Shown: positions 1 through 11,548, numbered from the stretch's first letter. The stretch is 64,000 bases of DNA from Tricholomella constricta (GCA_013368375.1 JAACJP010000001.1:992001-1056000); one strand, 5' to 3'. Made by a program: numbers and translations. Notes: generated from the letters alone by a model not told the origin.

Positions 1-208
1 TGAACTCGCCAGTCAATCAACAAGGTGAGACTAGATTCCACCATAAGACAGCTATGATGACTCAGAGTGGAAGCTGTACGACCCGCCCCAAGTAAATGTT
101 CTGGGTCGCAATGTAGACCTGAAGTGTTCGAGATACTGCTGAGCCTTACTTTTATACCTAAACGGCTTGGTCGACCTTGTTTATGGACTTATTTCACTTT
201 CAACTAGA

Positions 209-1297
209 ATGGACCCCAGAAGAGCGCGCGACCCTCGCCTTTCTCGTCCAGATCCTCGTCTACAACATCATCAAGCCGGTTCGACACCAACACCTCCACC
301 TCCAGCCACTGCTCCTCATCCAGCATCGCAATGGGCGGAAAACGGAGCGACGAACCCTTCAGTGGTTCCCCCACAACTTTTTCAAGCACCTTCCGAAATG
401 CAGCCATCGCAGGATCAAAGTCTAGCGGCCCCAGGATTGTCGCAACCCGAGTACAAACCACGTCCTCTGTTTTGTGTAGTCTGCGCCAGCAATCAGGCAT
501 GTAATCTTAACCTCTTGACCCTCACGCGCACTTGACCTAAATCCGTCCAGAATCGGTCCATGGAAGGTCACTCAGTTCTTTCGTAAATTCCTTTTTGTCA
601 TCTGTTCGTGCTTCGGAAGATAATTTCTTTCAAGGAAAGCTGGCTATCAAGTCATCTCCTCTGGGACAGGGTCAGCCGTTCGTCTTCCGGGCCCTTCAAT
701 AGACAAGCCGAATATCTATTCCTTTGGAACCCCATACAACTCTATTTTTGAAGAGCTCAATTCTAAGGATCCTCGTTTGTTAGTGCCGTCAGTTGTAATG
801 TGTACTAATGGCTTACGACGTCCCCTTAGATACTCAGCAAATGGGCTTCTACAGATGCTTGATCGAAATCGACGTATAAAGCTTGCTCCGGAACGCTGGC
901 AGGAAAGCAGGACAGTAGCGGACATTGTGATTACCTGCGAAGAACGCTGCTTTGACGCAGTGTGTGATGGTATGTGCTTCAATTTTTTTTACCCTACATG
1001 AGATGCGAACATATCGGTTTCCTCAGATTTGCTTTCACGGGGTGGCGAATTTAACAGACCTGTACATATCATCAACCTGGAGATCAAAGATAACCACGAG
1101 GAGGCGCTGATTGCGGGGAAGGCGATGCTCGATTTGGCAGCAGCAGTACGTTTACTTCAATTGAATTACATTACAGCTCTCTGACCTACTCTTAGATCGA
1201 AGCAGCAAATGACATCGACGAACGAATAGATGAAATTTTACGGGTGCAACAGGAAAAACACCCGCATAGTATCCTTCATGCTGTGGCGTACTATTAG
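209..1297 (+). CDS. SSU72: Ssu72-family RNA polymerase II CTD phosphatase, six exons
   Basis: Product removes phosphate from Ser5/Ser7 of the RNA polymerase II C-terminal domain and acts in the cleavage/polyadenylation complex in the nucleus (family knowledge). Exons read from the sequence: 209-496, 551-582, 635-778, 830-969, 1027-1145, 1196-1297, giving 274 aa with all phases consistent. The start is the ATG opening [10 protein letters not shown]. About 85 Pro/Gln-rich residues precede the catalytic domain, longer than the usual Ssu72 N-terminus. The CX5R phosphatase loop is CASNQNR, followed by [39 protein letters not shown] and DNHEEA, all family signatures, and the protein ends HAVAYY. 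Intron 1 is a GC-AG intron that interrupts the catalytic loop between Gln and Asn. No lesion is visible, so the gene looks functional. Another in-frame ATG at 167 would add 14 residues. Confidence 0.93.
497..550 (+). other. GC-AG intron inside the SSU72 catalytic loop
   Basis: The exon boundary CAATCAG is followed by GCATGT rather than GT. The acceptor is CCGTCCAG at 550. Splicing here is required to join CASNQ to NRSMEGH; reading straight through gives a stop at 533-535. Confidence 0.85.
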
Positions 1298-1447
1298 TGC
1301 TCGCACTTCAGCAATAGTTGTTGACTAATTAGTGGCTTTCTGTAATATATATCGTACTTGTGTCGTAAATCAAGCGCCGTCTCCCCATTTTCAGCCTCCG
1401 CACTCTGAGTCGTCCCTCCCGCTTTTTCCTCCCTTACGCGCCTGCCC

Positions 1448-1798
1448 TTGTGCGACCATTCCCTGGCTGTCGAGCAGCTACGCCGTCGTCGGTTTTCTCG
1501 GGGTCGCATCGAGCGGCACCATCGTTTATGTCGATTCTGCCACCTCGCCATTGAGGACGAAGTGCAGGCCCTGTTCGGCTGTCGCCTGAATGACCGGCTC
1601 CTTTCTGTCCGGAATCAATTCCTCGACACCCTATTCCACCATAATCCTGAACTCCGCCTCCTCTTCTTCTCCACCCCTGCTACACATTTCGTTGACTTTC
1701 TCGTTAATTACACCGAAACCCTAAAGCCGTTCGCCGCTTATGTCCATCACATTTTCTGTATCTATGACGAGGCCCCCATGTTCATCCCTGCTAGATAG
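1448..1798 (+). pseudogene. LINE / non-LTR retroelement C-terminal zinc-finger fragment
   Basis: A 116-codon open stretch reads RLCRFCHLAIEDEVQALF followed by a Cys, the C-x2-C...H/C arrangement that follows the reverse transcriptase in many basidiomycete non-LTR elements (family knowledge). It then has hydrophobic FLDTLFHHNPELR and FVDFLVNYTETL segments typical of the same tail. No reverse transcriptase precedes it; only about 150 bp separate it from the SSU72 stop. It is therefore best explained as a 5'-truncated LINE remnant rather than a host gene. The exact left boundary cannot be set. Confidence 0.6.
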
Positions 1799-2551
1799 CT
1801 AAGCCCGCCACTGTCGCGAAGCTCTCATTCTCTCTCTCGCGAACGAGTCACCCCAGTCATTACATTGTTTTACTAAATGACAACATGGTCTACTCCAAAG
1901 ACAAAACACCTTTTGGGTGTCGATGACAGTGCCTCATTTCAACGCTTTCATAACAAACTCTTCTGAGTCCTAATATTCTCTGCTCACTACATATTATTCC
2001 CACACCATATGTTTCGATGTCTCTCGGTATTCTGTGGAGCTTTTCGTCCGCCTCCAGAGGAGTGTCGCATGGGTAAACTAATCCGTGAGACTCCGTATAT
2101 CGCATCGGCTCCTGGTTTATTCATGTCCGTAGCATACATTTGATGTCGTGTATGTAGAACGGGCCCCGCTTATCCTTTTTTGGGACCGCTGCAGGTACAT
2201 CCATCCATCCATCCATCCATCATGCTTGGATACTCCGAATGCACTGCCCATGGTTAGCTATTTTAAATGTAATAACCCGTTCAATTAGTCGTGATCGTGC
2301 ACCGCAATTCCAGTTTCACTCATGGAGACGCTGAGTTCGGAGTCAGATTCCTTTGTCCGACGCAAAACAGACTACATAGGCTTGCGAGCACGCAATGCGA
2401 ACGTAAGTCTTGCAAGCTTTTGCGAACAGTTTGACCTCGATTTGACTGCGTGAGAATCGAAGACGCGATTCGGCTTATTTATCTAGCCGCATCTACTGAA
2501 TCTTACCATTGCCATCTCCTCCCTCGACCACTACCTCTTCAGTATATCGAA
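1799..2551. other. Intergenic region, no gene seen
   Basis: No convincing coding sequence. A short CATC/CCAT microsatellite lies at about 2197-2221. The last 200 bp presumably hold the peroxiredoxin promoter and 5' UTR; no clear TATA box was recognised. Confidence 0.6.
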
Positions 2552-3533
2552 ATGTCTCTCCGCCTAGGCAGCATTGCTCCCGATTTTGAGGCCGACACCA
2601 CTGTAGGCCCCATAAGGTTCCATGAGTGGATTGGCGACTCGTGGGTAGGCACACCTGTGTTTCCATTCCCTCCTTCTTCCACTGACTTGGGTCAGGCCAT
2701 CCTGTTCTCCCACCCCGGTGATTTCACTCCCGTCTGCACCACGGAATTGGGTGAGGTTGCCCGCCGTGCCCCAGATTTCGAGAAACGAGGTGTTAAGGTC
2801 ATCGGTATCTCGGCCAACGGCCTTGAGGAACACCACAAGTGGGTTCAGGATATCAACGAGTATGGAGGCAAGTTCGGACCCACCGATGTGCAGTTCCCCA
2901 TTGTGCGTGATTGTCCTCTACGTGAGTCAAAATCGACCTAGTTTTTTGGCTTCCGCCCAGATCGCGGACGAGGACAGGAAGATCTCTACCCTGTATGACA
3001 TGCTGGATGCCCAGGACGCTACTAACCGCGATGCCAAGGGACTGCCCTACACCGTGAGTGTTTTTAGCATTTTCAATTCATGCGTGTATGACTGTTGCCT
3101 CAGATCCGCACTGTCTTCGTTATTGACCCAAAAAAAGTCATCCGCCTGACCCTTGCGTACCCTGCTTCCACTGGTCGCAACTTCGATGAGATCATCCGGT
3201 GAGTATGGTAGTTGTAATTTCTCTACTAAATCACGTATACTAACGGAACCATAGTGTTGTTGATTGTAGGTCTAAGATTTGCCATTGCTCCTGCACGCTG
3301 ATGATCGTGTTTAGCCCTTCAGATCGGTGACAAGCATCGTGTCACCACTCCCGTCAACTGGAGCAAGGGGGACGACGTAATTGTCCACCCTTCCGTCACC
3401 AATGAGGAGGCCAAGACCCTCTTCCCCGAATTCACGATCCACAAAGTATGCAAAGTCCGATCGCCACACCGTTCAGCCGATATTAACCTGATTGCAGCCT
3501 TACCTGAGGACCACCCCTCTCAAGGTGGATTGA
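2552..3533 (+). CDS. 1-Cys peroxiredoxin (Prx6/yeast Prx1 type), seven exons
   Basis: Reduces peroxides with one catalytic cysteine (peroxiredoxin 6 class). Exons: 2552-2644, 2696-2902, 2961-3053, 3104-3198, 3255-3265, 3315-3445, 3498-3533, summing to 666 nt (221 aa), the usual length for the class. The catalytic motif is HPGDFTPVCTTE with Cys45. No other cysteine is present in the spliced product, so no resolving Cys exists. Further signatures are GVKVIGIS, FPIIADEDRK, YPASTGRN, DSLQ and TTPVNW. The start ATG opens MSLRLGSIAPDFE; an upstream in-frame ATG at 2450 would add 34 residues and might be a leader, but the segment is not clearly mitochondrial. Exon 5 is an 11-nt microexon, and intron 1 is 51 nt without an in-frame stop. 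The gene looks intact. Confidence 0.93.
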
Positions 3534-3793
3534 ATCTATTAGGCGCTATATATTACAATCGGTGTATCTCTAACATAGCTGAATTGAATTTTATGAGATC
3601 GTAAAATCACCCGGCAAGTTAACCGTACACCGCCAAACGGACTTCATGTGAAGCCGACGGTGCCGGTAAATGTGGCTACCAAATATTTAATCGATACAGA
3701 GATGTCGTGTCGGCCCATCTAGGGGTCATATACAACACCTCTTTGACGCTCGAGGAGCTGTGAGCCTGCCTTTTCCAGTACTGCTTTTGCCTT

Positions 3794-4056
3794 TGTTGGA
3801 CATTACATCTTCTCCATGACCGTTCTACGTATCACGTGACTCGTTCGCATACACGCGCCCTCGTCTCCAAACGTACCTCAGTTGTTTACCACTTCTTCCT
3901 GGCACTAAGCATACATATTTCCTATTCTATACCTATTGTATATCACCTACTTACAACATACTAGTTCACTACACGCGTCCTAGGTAATATTAATAACGAG
4001 TTGTTTACCACTTCTTCCTGACACTGAGCTTCGCTACACGTGTCCTAGGTCAAACA
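3794..4056 (+). repeat. Copia-1 5' LTR (decayed)
   Basis: Begins TGTTGG and ends CA directly before a GGTTATGGGCCCC primer site. It has the same layout as the Copia-2 LTR at 52158: TGTTGG start, CACGTGACTC about 45 bp in, and a duplicated segment (GTTGTTTACCACTTCTTCCT twice, each followed by CTACACGYGTCCTAGGT). No matching 3' LTR was found in the window. Confidence 0.65.
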
Positions 4057-4069
4057 GGTTATGGGCCCC
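4057..4069 (+). promoter_or_regulatory. Copia-1 primer-binding site, half-tRNA type
   Basis: GGTTATGGGCCCC is complementary to the anticodon stem-loop of eukaryotic initiator tRNA-Met (GGGCCCATAACC), the copia-type internal priming site. It is identical to the site after the Copia-2 5' LTR. Confidence 0.75.
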
Positions 4070-5734
4070 AAGTGCTTCTAATCGCGCATCTCTCTTTCTG
4101 AAGAATCGTTTATCATGTCTACCAATTGTCCCCTTCCGTTTCCCCCTCGAACCTCGTCAATCAGATTTGTTTCGTCAAACCAGCTCGCATATTTCATTCG
4201 GCTCCCACCATCCCTCCCAACAGCATACAATGCCACTTTCAAGCTCTGGAGAAATTCCTGCTTTGCAGTCAAACGTCCCTCACACCCAAGCAAATAGCAA
4301 TCTCAGCGAAGACACTCAACTGATCGGTCCGCATCCTCACACCCTTTTGAACATTATCAGCAGACTCCATACCATCTGATGGCTTACCTGATGCATCCTA
4401 CGCATATACCAGTCACACCGGTCGCATTCCACCCAAATTTGCCTTCGTTATCATCAAATAGTGTGCATACATTCAACTCAGCTGGCCAATTTTTCTCACC
4501 TCCGCCAACGACGATGCATCTAGCTCAGCCTGGGGGTGTCCCTCATCCCTCCTACTATTACAACCCAATGCCTACCACTCCTGCTCCTCCCCACTATACT
4601 GTGCTGAACCCTGCTCCTGTCCATTATAATGTACTGCACCCACCTCCCGCCCCGAATCCTCTGCCTGTCCCGATTCCTCCTCCTGCACCTGCTCCGACCC
4701 CTCCCTTGCCAGCTCCATCACCTGCTCCGTTGCCTCACTCTACTTCTCCATCTAACTCTGACAACAACAGGCTCCCCAATACCACCCACATTCCCTTATT
4801 GACTGACAAACACGACTGGGGTCCCTGGTCTTCTGCTGTTGAACTTACCCTTGACAATCTGGATCTCACCAAGCACATTTCGGACCCACCTGCACCTGTA
4901 CCCCTTGGGACCCCAGCTTGATCCCCATGTATCTCCCCATTATCGACCAACTCTCTACCTCTGATGAAGTTAAGGCATGGCATTACTGGTGGCAACGTGA
5001 TGGGCAGGCTCAACACATCCTTTTATTGTGCCTCTTGGGTTCAATTCAGAACAGCTTACCGGGTTTTTGGGTTTCTGGCACTAGGCTCCCCTCTCGTGAT
5101 ATCTTGGCCACGCTCCGTAGCCTTTACGGGATTGGCAACTGGACCTCTGCTCAGGTCAAAACTCGCCTGCGCAATCTCTCTTATGGCCCTAATCGCATCC
5201 TCGAATTCATCACCACATGGCAAAACAGCATCAATCAACTGAGTCCGCTGGCTTCCCTTGGGATTTGCATGATGGCCTTTTGACCTTCCTTGACCGCTTC
5301 CCCTTTGCCAACCATCACCTCGTCAAACTTAGCGCATACAGGAAGCTTCTTCGAGGACCTATCTCCTCCTTGCCTGCTTACAACACCATATTCCAGGACT
5401 TTCACAATGTGGAAATCGACTATCAATGTCTTCATTCCCGTCCTCGTCCCCAGCTTAATTCATCTTCTCGACCACCTCTCAACAACAATTCTCCCCGACC
5501 CGCAACTACTACACCGCTTCGCCTCCCCCACCTTCTTCTTCTAATTCTGCTCTGCGTCCCTGCCCTGTCCTACCGAACACAAATCAAAATCAAGGTTGGC
5601 ATTCAAACACTGGCCCTTCTGGGGGTGCTCAGCAATGCCCTAATTAGGCTTTACTCGCTGATGGTCAAGAACAATTGGTGGACTCTGGTGCCAAAGGCGA
5701 AGACGGTTTTACTCATTGCATTCCTTGTCCACAT
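4070..5734 (+). pseudogene. Copia-1 gag remnant, frameshifted and truncated
   Basis: A Pro-rich leader (frame from 4379) runs into LLTDKHDWGPWSSAVELTL. It continues in a second frame from 4918 (KAWHYWWQRDGQ, RDILATLRSLYG) and a third from 5217 (FLDRFPFANHHLVKL). This is the copia-type Gag capsid pattern also present in the Copia-2 gag: SDWTKWHSAVLQV, YKAWWAQDD, ARDILRLLRTKYG. At least two frameshifts break it, and it stops without protease, integrase or RT where the satellite block begins near 5735. Right boundary is approximate. Confidence 0.7.
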
Positions 5735-7261
5735 ACAGGCACTACAATGTAGTGTGTCCCATGGCCCATACATTGTAGTGTACTCGACCACATACAGGCA
5801 CTACAATGTAGCGTGTCCTACTGTCCAGCGGGGCCATACATGTAGCCGTATTGACGGCACCAGCGCGGCCGCTGGAGTGCCAGCGGGGCCACTACATGTA
5901 GCCGTCTGGCACAGTACCAGCGGGCCCGCTGGTGCTGCAGCGGGCCTATATGGTGCTGTGGGGGGCAGCAGGTGGGGGCTAGTGGGGCACTACCCACGTC
6001 CGCGGACGTCTCGTGGAGCACACTCAGTATTGCAGGGGGCCGATATGGTGCTGTGGGGGGCAGCAGGTGGGAGCTAGCGGGGCACTACCCATGTCCGCGG
6101 ACCTCCGCGGATCGTTGTCTGTGGAGCACACCCAGTATTGCAGGGGGCCGATATGGTGCTGTGAGGGGCAGCAGGGTGGGGGGGCTTGCGGGGCACTGCC
6201 CATGTCCGCGGACGTCCGCGGGTCGTTGTCTGTGGGGCACACCCAGGATTGCAGGGGGCTGATATGGTGCTGTGGGGGTAGCAAGGTGGGGGGCTTGCGG
6301 GGCACTGCCCATGTCCGCGGACGTCCGTGGGTCGTTGCCTGTGGAGCACACCCAGCACTGCAGCAGGCCTATATGGTGCTGTGGGGCCACAGAGCAGCAC
6401 ACCTCCTCCGCGGACTTGCAGCGGAGCACACTACATATAGTATGTCCGCATGACATTGAGCTTGCACGGCATTACCCACGTCCGCGGACCTCCGCGGGTT
6501 GTTGCCTGTGGGGCACACCCAGCACTGCAGCAGGCCTATATGGTGCTGTGGGGGCCACAGAGCAGCACACCTCCGCGGACTTGCAGCGGAGCACACTACA
6601 TATAGTATGTTCGTATGACATTGAGCTTGCAGGGCATTACCTACGTCTGCGGACCTCCGCGGGTTGTTGCCTGTGGGGCACACCCAGCACTGCAGCAGGC
6701 CTATATGGTGCTGTGGGGGCCACAGAGCAGCACACCTCCGCGGACTTGCAGGTGGAGCACACTACATATAGTATGTCTGCATGACATTGAGCTTGCAGGG
6801 CATTACCCACGTCCGCGGACCTCCGCGGGTTGTTGCCTGTGGGGCACACCCAGCACTGCAGCAGGCCTGTATGGTGCAGTGGGGGGCCACAAAGCAGCAC
6901 ACCTCCGCGGACTTGCAGCGGAGCACACTACATATAGTATGTCTGCATGACATTGAGCTTGCAGGGCATTACCCACGTCCATGGAGGTCCTCCGCGGGTT
7001 GTTGCCTGTGGGGCACACCCAGCACCGCAGCGGGCCTATATGGTGCAGTAGAGGGCCACAGAGCAGGTGCTGTTCCACACCTCCGCGGACTTGACTTGCA
7101 GCGTAGCATGTCCGCATGACATCAGGCTTGCATGGCATTACCCATGTCCGCGGACCTCCGCGTATCATTGGCACACCCAGCACTGCAGCAGGCCTATATG
7201 GTGCAGTAGGGGCCCACAGAGCAGGTGCTGTTACACATCTCTGCGAACTTGACTTGCAGCG
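5735..7261 (+). repeat. GC-rich satellite block, left arm of an inverted repeat
   Basis: Tandem, variable units of roughly 115 and 165 bp are built on CCGCGGACNTCCGCGG, GCAGCAGGCCTATATGGTGC and CCAGCGGGCCCGCTGG motifs. The reverse complement of the block recurs at about 9865-10980: 6781-7119 pairs with 10283-9945 nearly base for base, and the outer CTGTCCAGCGG...ACATGTAGCC segment at 5820-5910 pairs with 10870-10955. All long ORFs here are by-products of the repeat: every frame and both strands are equally open and the same peptides recur. Confidence 0.85.
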
Positions 7262-7950
7262 TAGCATCCGCGGAGTTGCAGTAGAGCACAAAATCAAGGA
7301 AGAAGGAATAATACTCCTTGAAAGATTAAACCGGGTGTCTTTGATCATGGTCCTATTGGGCAGTTCGGACACCAGCCTTGCTAGGAAAATACAATTTGAG
7401 TACGGTTAAAGACAAGGAGCAGGGCTGTTTTGCCACCTCCCCGGAGTTGCAGTAGAGCACAAAATCAAGGAAGAAGGAATAATACTCCTTGAAAGATGGA
7501 ACCGGGTGTCTTTGATCATGGTCCTATTGGGCAGTTCGGGCACCAGCCTTGCTAGGAAAATACAATTTGAGTACGGTTAAAGACAAGGAGCAGGGCTGTT
7601 TTGCCACCTCCGCGGAGTTGCAGTAGAGCACAAAATCAAGGAAGAAGGAATAATACTCCTTGAAAGATGGAACCGGGTGTCTTTGATCATGGTCCTATTG
7701 GGCAGTTCGGGCACCAGCCTTGCTAGGAAAATACAATTTGAGTACGGTTAAAGACAAGGAGCAGGGCTGTTTTGCCACCTCCGCGGAGTTGCAGTAGAGC
7801 ACAAAATCAAGGAAGAAGGAATAATACTCCTTGAAAGATGGAACCGGGTGTCTTTGATCATGGTCCTATTGGGCAGTTCAGACACCAGCCTTGCCAGGAA
7901 AATACAATTTGAGTACTGTTAAAGACAAGGAGCAGAGCTGTTTTGCCACC
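7262..7950 (+). repeat. Four-copy 171-bp tandem array
   Basis: The segment CGGAGTTGCAGTAGAGCAC recurs at 171-bp steps (about 7271, 7442, 7613, 7784, with a fifth partial start near 7955). Each unit carries AAGGAATAATACTCC, GGGTGTCTTTGATCATGG and TTTGAGTAC. Units are almost identical. No ORF spans more than part of a unit. Confidence 0.9.
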
Positions 7951-9129
7951 TCCGCGGAGTTGCAGTGGAGCACACGACATGTAGCATGTCTAAAGTACAC
8001 CTGCAGACCTCCATGGATTGTTGTCTGTGTAGCACACCTGGTGCTGCAGTGGGCCTATACAGTGCTAGGGGGCCATAGAGCAGAGGTGTTACACACCTCC
8101 ACAGAGTAGCAATGGAGCACACTACATGTAGCATGTCCCACATTTCTACTGGTATACAACCTCAACAGTATACAGTATCACCATCAAATCCTGTCTGGAT
8201 GTTATGCTTTACCTCCATTCAATCATGGGCCTACAGAGGAGGCTACACTTAAACCTGTAGCTCCACTATAACTGTGGTGTGGAGTTAACAAAGCCTGTAT
8301 CAAGTATCAAGGGAGTGTTGTGTAATGAGTATGACCTTTGTGTTCCTTAGTATTTCAATAGCAGGAGGGCTGCAACAGCTGTATCTAGCTCAATATTGAC
8401 AATGCTGTGCATAAAGAGTACATTATATTGCAGTAGCAGAGTAGGTATGTAAAGCTCGATATGAGAGATGGTGCTGTATCATGCACTCTGAAGCACAAAC
8501 AACAAAGACTGCTGATTGACAGCTATAAGAGGACACAGGGCTACTCTCAATACATTCTCTCCGTGAATTTGTAAGAATAGCTTACATAGTGTAAATAATG
8601 CTAGTATATGGTAGAGATGATATAAGAAAGCTACAACAGCATGATGCTGCAGTGAACATAAGTACTGCAGAATAAGCAATCTTTTGGATATTGGACATGT
8701 TCACTTGCCTGTAAAGTGTACCAAAGTGGTACACTTATGCATTCTCCTTGGAATCCAGCCCACATATTAGAGGTAGGCTTGGACCAGTTAGACTAAATTC
8801 AAAGCTTGTGTATCCAAGCACATATACATTTTTGATTGACCGTGGCGTAACAATAAATATACTTTGAAATGCATTGCCATACTGCTGCTGTGCTGTTGGA
8901 GTGATGAAGTGTCAGTGGAACCAAGGCTGAAGATTACATCAATACAATTCACTTCTATTACAGGGCATGGAAACCTGCAGGTCTTGCACACTGGTTACGC
9001 CACACTGCAGAAGTGACTGAAGTCCGCGGACATGCGAAATGTCATATACCTGCCCTGTAATGTGATGTCGGTATTTGAACTGGAGCCTACATCACACACT
9101 GCAGAGCGCGGTCACCGGCATTATGCCTC
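7951..9129. other. Spacer between satellite arms, no gene seen
   Basis: The first 190 bp are a degenerate unit of the flanking satellite. From about 8150 to 9000 the sequence is AT-richer, apparently single-copy, with stops in all frames and no recognisable protein or tRNA. Confidence 0.6.
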
Positions 9130-10985
9130 GTATGTTGGACATGCTATATAGTGTGCTTCCGCGGAGGTGTGTAACAGCACCTGCTCCGGCCTCCTACAGT
9201 ACTATATAGGCCCGCGGCAGCCCCAGCGGGCTTGTTGACACTATGCCAGATGGCTGCACGTAGATGACATGCTTGTACATTGGATATGATATATGTAGTG
9301 TGCTCCGCTGCAAGTCCGTGGAGGTGTGTAACAGCACCTGCTCCGCGGCCTCCTACAGTACCATATAGGCCCACAGCAGCCCAGCGAGCTTGTTGACACT
9401 ATGCCAGATGGCTGCACGTAGATGACGTGCTCGTACATTGGACATGATATACATAGTGTGCTCATGATATATGTAGTGTGCTCCGCTGCAAGTCCGCGGA
9501 GGTGTGTAACAGCCCCTGTACTGTGGCCCCCTACTGCACCATATAGGCCCACTGCAGCCCCAGTGGGCTTGCTGATACTGTGCCAGATGGCTACACGTAG
9601 ATGATGTGCTCCTACATTGGACAAGATATATGTAGTGTGCTTTGCTGCAAGTCCGCGGAGGTGTGTAACAGCACCTGCTCTGTGGCCCTCTACTGCACCA
9701 TATAGGCCCGCTGCGGTGCTGGGTGTGCCCCACAGGCAACAACCCGCGGAGGTCCGTGGAGGTGGGTAATGCCCTGCAAGCTCAATGTCATGCAGACATA
9801 CTATATGTAGTGTGCTCCGCTGCAAGTCCGCGGAGGTGTGCTGCTCTGTGGCCCCCACTGCACCATATAGGCCTGCTGCAGTGCTGGGTGTGCCAATGAT
9901 CCGCGGAGGTCCGCGGACATGGGTAATGCCATGCAAGCCTGATGTCATGCGGACATGCTACGCTGCAAGTCAAGTCCGCGGAGGTGTGTAACAGCACCTG
10001 CTCTGTGGCCCTCTACTGCACCATATAGGCCCGCTGCGGTGCTGGGTGTGCCCCACAGGCAACAACCCGCGGAGGACCTCCATGGACGTGGGTAATGCCC
10101 TGCAAGCTCAATGTCATGCAGACATACTATATGTAGTGTGCTCCGCTGCAAGTCCGCGGAGGTGTGCTGCTTTGTGGCCCCCCACTGCACCATACAGGCC
10201 TGCTGCAGTGCTGGGTGTGCCCCACAGGCAACAACCCGCGGAGGTCCGCGGACGTGGGTAATGCCCTGCAAGCTCAATGTCATGCAGACATACTATATGT
10301 AGTGTGCTCCGCTGCAAGTCCGCGGAGGTGTGCTGCTCTGTGGCCCCCACAGCACCATATCGGCCCCCTGCAATACTGGGTGTGCTCCACAGGCAACGAC
10401 GTCCGCGGACATGCAGCAGTGCCCCGCAAGCCCCCCACCCTGCTGCCCCCCACAGCACCATATCAGCCCCCTGCAATCCTGGGTGTGCCCCACAGGCAAC
10501 GACCCGCAGACGTCCGCGGACATGGGCAGTGCCCCGCAAGCCCCCCCACCCTGCTGCCCCCCACAGCACCATATCGGCCCCCTGCAATACTGGGTGTGCT
10601 CCACAGACAACGACCCGCGGAGGTCCGCGGATGTGGGTAGTGCCCCGCTAGCCCCCACCTGCTGCCCCCCACAGCACCATATCGGCCCCCTGCAATACTG
10701 GGTGTGCTCCACAGACAATGACCCGCGGAGGTCCGCGGACGTGGGTAGTGTCCCGCTAGCCCCCACCTGCTGCCCCCTACAGCACCATATAGGCCCGCTG
10801 CAGCACCAGCGGGCCCGCTGGTACTGTGCCAGACGCTACATGTAGAGGTCCCGCTGGCACCGTGCCAGACGGCTACATGTAGGGGCCCCGCTGGCGCTCC
10901 AGCGGGCCCGCTGGTGCCGTCAATACGGCTACATGTATGGCCCCGCTGGACAGTAGGACACGCTACATTGTAGTGCCCCTACCTG
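9130..10985 (-). repeat. GC-rich satellite block, right arm (inverted)
   Basis: Reverse complement of the 5735-7200 block, again with CCGCGG-centred units. The inner part (9430-9650) additionally pairs in inverted orientation with 11300-11515. The arm is a few hundred bp out of register with the left arm, consistent with gain or loss of units. Confidence 0.85.
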
Positions 10986-11548
10986 ACTCGACGGCACCAG
11001 CGGGCCTGCTGGAGTGCCAGACAGCGGGGCTCCTACATGTAGCCATCTGGCACGGTGCCAGCGGCAGCAGGACCTCTACATGTAGTCATTTGGCACAGTA
11101 CCAGCAGGCCTGCTGGTGCTGCAGCGGGCCTATATGGTGCTGTGGGGGCAGCAGGTGGGGGCTAGCGGGGCACTACCCATGTCTGTGGACCTCCGCAGGT
11201 CGTTGTCTGTAGGGCACACCCAGTACTGCAGGGGGCCACAGAGCAGGTGCTGTTACACACCTCCGCAGACTTGCAGCAAAGCACACTACATATATCATGT
11301 CCAATGTACGAGCACATCATCTACGTGTAGCCATCTGGCACAGTATCAGCAAGCCTGCTGGGGCTGCAGTGGGCCTATATGGTGCAGTAGGGGGCCGCAG
11401 TACAGGGGCTGTTACACACCTCCGCGGACTTGCAGTGGAGCACACTACATATATCATGAGCACACTATGTATATCATGTCCAATGTACGAGCACATTATC
11501 TACATGTAGCTATCTGGCAGAGTGTCAGCAAGCCCACTGGGGCTGCAG
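10986..11548 (+). repeat. Satellite block, third (direct) segment
   Basis: Orientation returns to that of the left arm: GCGGGCCTATATGGTGCTG at about 11120 and CATCTACGTGTAGCCATCTGG at about 11310 are forward copies of motifs reversed at 9.4-9.7 kb. It ends where the LTR at 11549 begins. Confidence 0.8.

Noticed and set aside
204..500. 98-codon minus-strand ORF opposite SSU72 exon 1
   Set aside because: Shadow of the Pro-rich sense exon; no independent support.
7262..7950. CRISPR-like array
   Set aside because: The period is 171 bp with the whole unit conserved; there is no short repeat with variable spacers and the genome is eukaryotic.
5972..10766. Many ORFs of 60-240 codons with repeating AGLYGAV / GALPMSAD-type peptides
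   Set aside because: They recur in all frames and on both strands because the satellite units have few stops; no codon bias, start context or homologous protein pattern.
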